Source of the DNA: Hyphomicrobiales bacterium
GTDB taxonomy: Bacteria > Pseudomonadota > Alphaproteobacteria > Rhizobiales > OSC116
Assembly: GCA_013214985.1 (NCBI GenBank)
Contig: JABSRY010000099.1
Coordinates: forward strand, 1 to 7,691
Reading direction: 5' to 3'
Length of the DNA: 7,691 bases
Shown here: positions 7,091-7,691 of the stretch, in pieces
Numbering within the stretch: position 1 is the first letter of the stretch
How the letters are laid out: each line of letters begins with the position of its first letter
Program-made: the position numbers and the translations under genes
The notes under the pieces: generated by a model
The model's input: only the letters and a program-made list of their open reading frames with translations
Databases searched by the model: none
What the model was told of the DNA's origin: nothing

Positions 7091-7100
7091 TCTGATCACC
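7091..7100 (-). promoter_or_regulatory. Ribosome binding site fixing the ATG start of secE
   Basis: On the minus strand GGTGATC (7100-7094) precedes AGA-ATG. These seven bases match the 3' half of the anti-Shine-Dalgarno complement (AAGGAGGTGATC) and give correct register to ATG 7090. The competing GTG at 7117 has nothing similar, so this site decides the start. Confidence 0.7.
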
Positions 7101-7130
7101 AACAATAAAAAGTCCACTCTGAATCGATTA

Positions 7131-7300
7131 ACGACAAATAGCAGACAGATTCATATAATTATTGGTGGCTTATTACATGCTTTTATATGTCAAGCAAGTA
7201 TAATTGCTATTTAAACAACAAATTTTTATAAAAAACATCTTTATATACATTCCGTAATAGAATAAAAATATTAAGTAGATTTTCTTAATGTAAGGTTCAA
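7131..7300. promoter_or_regulatory. AT-rich divergent intergenic region with possible promoter elements
   Basis: This region between secE and the plus-strand fragment should hold the secE-nusG promoter. The minus strand has a perfect TTGACA at 7193-7188, but I cannot find a good -10 box at 16-18 bases from it. The plus strand has ACGACA (7131-7136), 17 bases, then TATAAT (7154-7159), and a second TATAAT at 7199-7204 with no recognisable -35. Small inverted repeats are present: TTTTTATAAAAA (7223-7234) and AGCAA...TTGCT (7193-7208). These are suggestive matches in AT-rich sequence, where chance matches are common. Confidence 0.3.
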
Positions 7301-7302
7301 AA

Positions 7303-7368
7303 ATGATTAATTTAGTTTTCTTTTCCGGTTCTAGTAGAAAAAACTCTCTCAATAAAAACTTCGGATAA
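7303..7368 (+). pseudogene. N-terminal remnant resembling NADPH-dependent FMN reductase
   Basis: A 21-codon ORF begins at ATG 7303, with AAGG (7292-7295) 7 bases upstream, and stops at TAA 7366-7368. Its core, VFFSGSSRKNSLNK, is very like the first beta strand and flavin phosphate-binding loop of NADPH-dependent FMN reductases (F-x-G-S-x-R-K-x-S-x-N). Such proteins are about 170-190 residues, so what remains would be roughly a tenth. Adding one A to the A-run at 7354-7358 would give NKKL, closer to the family's usual N-x-KL, but that frame then stops after 18 more codons and shows no family features I recognise. The likely reading is a remnant left by deletion or recombination. A chance resemblance or sequencing error near the edge cannot be excluded. 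Confidence 0.4.
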
Positions 7369-7691
7369 GAATACCAAGAATCGCAAAGCGATTACGCTTA
7401 AGGATTCTCCATTAATTTTACCAAAAGACACTAATACGTTCTATTCTTTCAACAAAATACCTAGCAAGGAAGCTTTGATTGAGGAAATTGAGAAGTTAAA
7501 TCCAGGACATATTTCTGGAAGTTTTAATGATTACATCGATGAAATTTGCCTTACGCCATTTCGTGTTGCGATCAAGTATATAGAAAATGATGTTCTTGAC
7601 ATCGAGGCAGCGTCTAGCGATCCAATTTTTGATTTCTTACAAGGCGCGGAATTCATTTTTGAAGATGACGGAACTTATATCTGCGGGCACG
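7316..7691 (+). CDS. Unrecognised partial ORF running off the right edge
   Basis: After an in-frame TAG at 7313-7315 this frame is open for 125 codons to the window end. It has no ATG or GTG; the first usual start is TTG at 7475, with AAGGA at 7466-7470. I do not recognise the product. Residues before the TTG (SPLILPKDTNTFYSFNKIPS) look coding, so the frame may really be a gene missing its 5' end. The visible part is acidic and soluble in character: EALIEEIEKLNPGHIS, then NDYIDEICLTPFRVAIKYIE, and AASSDPIFDFLQGAEFIF ending in EDDGTYICGH. No signal peptide or membrane segment is seen. It overlaps the FMN-reductase-like remnant in another phase, so the two cannot both be intact genes. It could be a truncated gene, or the body of a gene whose start lies across a rearrangement. 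Confidence 0.45.
7377..7408 (+). repeat. 32-bp nested imperfect palindrome inside the right-hand ORF
   Basis: AGAATC (7377-7382) pairs with GATTCT (7403-7408). After a symmetric 3x3 internal loop, AAGCG (7386-7390) pairs with CGCTT (7395-7399) around ATTA. An alternative hairpin AATCGC-AAA-GCGATT (7379-7393) uses some of the same bases. No T-run follows on either strand, so it is not an obvious terminator. It begins about ten bases after the end of the FMN-reductase-like remnant and could mark a small inserted palindromic element. Confidence 0.45.

Noticed and set aside
7091..7117. N-terminal extension of SecE from GTG 7117
   Set aside because: There is no ribosome binding site for the GTG, and GGTGATC sits correctly for ATG 7090, which gives the conserved MAK start.
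7130..7300. tRNA gene upstream of secE
   Set aside because: I looked for a T-loop GGTTCGA-type motif and a matching acceptor stem on both strands and found none; the region is too AT-rich.
7379..7408. Bidirectional terminator between the divergent units
   Set aside because: Neither strand shows a T-run after the palindrome, and it lies inside an open frame.

Overview
This window is a core housekeeping locus from an AT-rich bacterium, most likely an alphaproteobacterium. Six complete genes and one partial gene lie on the minus strand in the order secE, nusG, rplK, rplA, rplJ, rplL, rpoB. This is the classic secE-nusG / L11-L1 / L10-L12 / beta-subunit cluster. The class assignment rests on my recollection of protein style: the RpoB start MASTFTGRKRIRKYFGKV and its DQTNPLSEVTHKRR segment, a short single-helix SecE with WPTRKE, and the NusG start MAKRWYIVQAYSNFEGKV. 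I cannot place it more finely.

Layout from right to left, which is the direction of transcription. At the far right (about 7303-7691) is a plus-strand region that is not part of the cluster. It has a 21-codon ORF resembling the N-terminus of NADPH-dependent FMN reductases. It also has a longer open frame, in another phase, that runs off the edge without an obvious start codon. About 210 bp between this and secE is very AT-rich and should hold the divergent promoters. Then come secE (7090-6899), nusG (6860-6321), a 154-bp leader, rplK (6166-5735), rplA (5732-5049, only 2 bp after rplK), a 318-bp leader, rplJ (4730-4221, GTG start), rplL (4131-3766), a 255-bp hairpin-rich spacer, and rpoB (3510 to beyond position 1, 1170 codons present).

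The products act at linked points of gene expression. SecE is a translocon subunit, NusG couples RNA polymerase to Rho or the ribosome, L11 and L1 sit at the GTPase centre and the L1 stalk, L10 and L12 form the factor-recruiting stalk, and RpoB is the RNA polymerase beta subunit. The three longer spacers look regulatory. The rplK leader carries GTGGGAGGC ... CCAC, as in the L1-binding site of 23S rRNA, followed by a hairpin covering the rplK ribosome binding site. The rplJ leader has a long-range stem that fits an L10 leader. The rplL-rpoB spacer has three hairpins but no T-run in the direction of transcription, which fits partial attenuation or RNA processing better than full termination.

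I see no mobile element, CRISPR array, tRNA or rRNA. No new multi-gene system is evident. The most unexplained part is the right-hand 390 bp.
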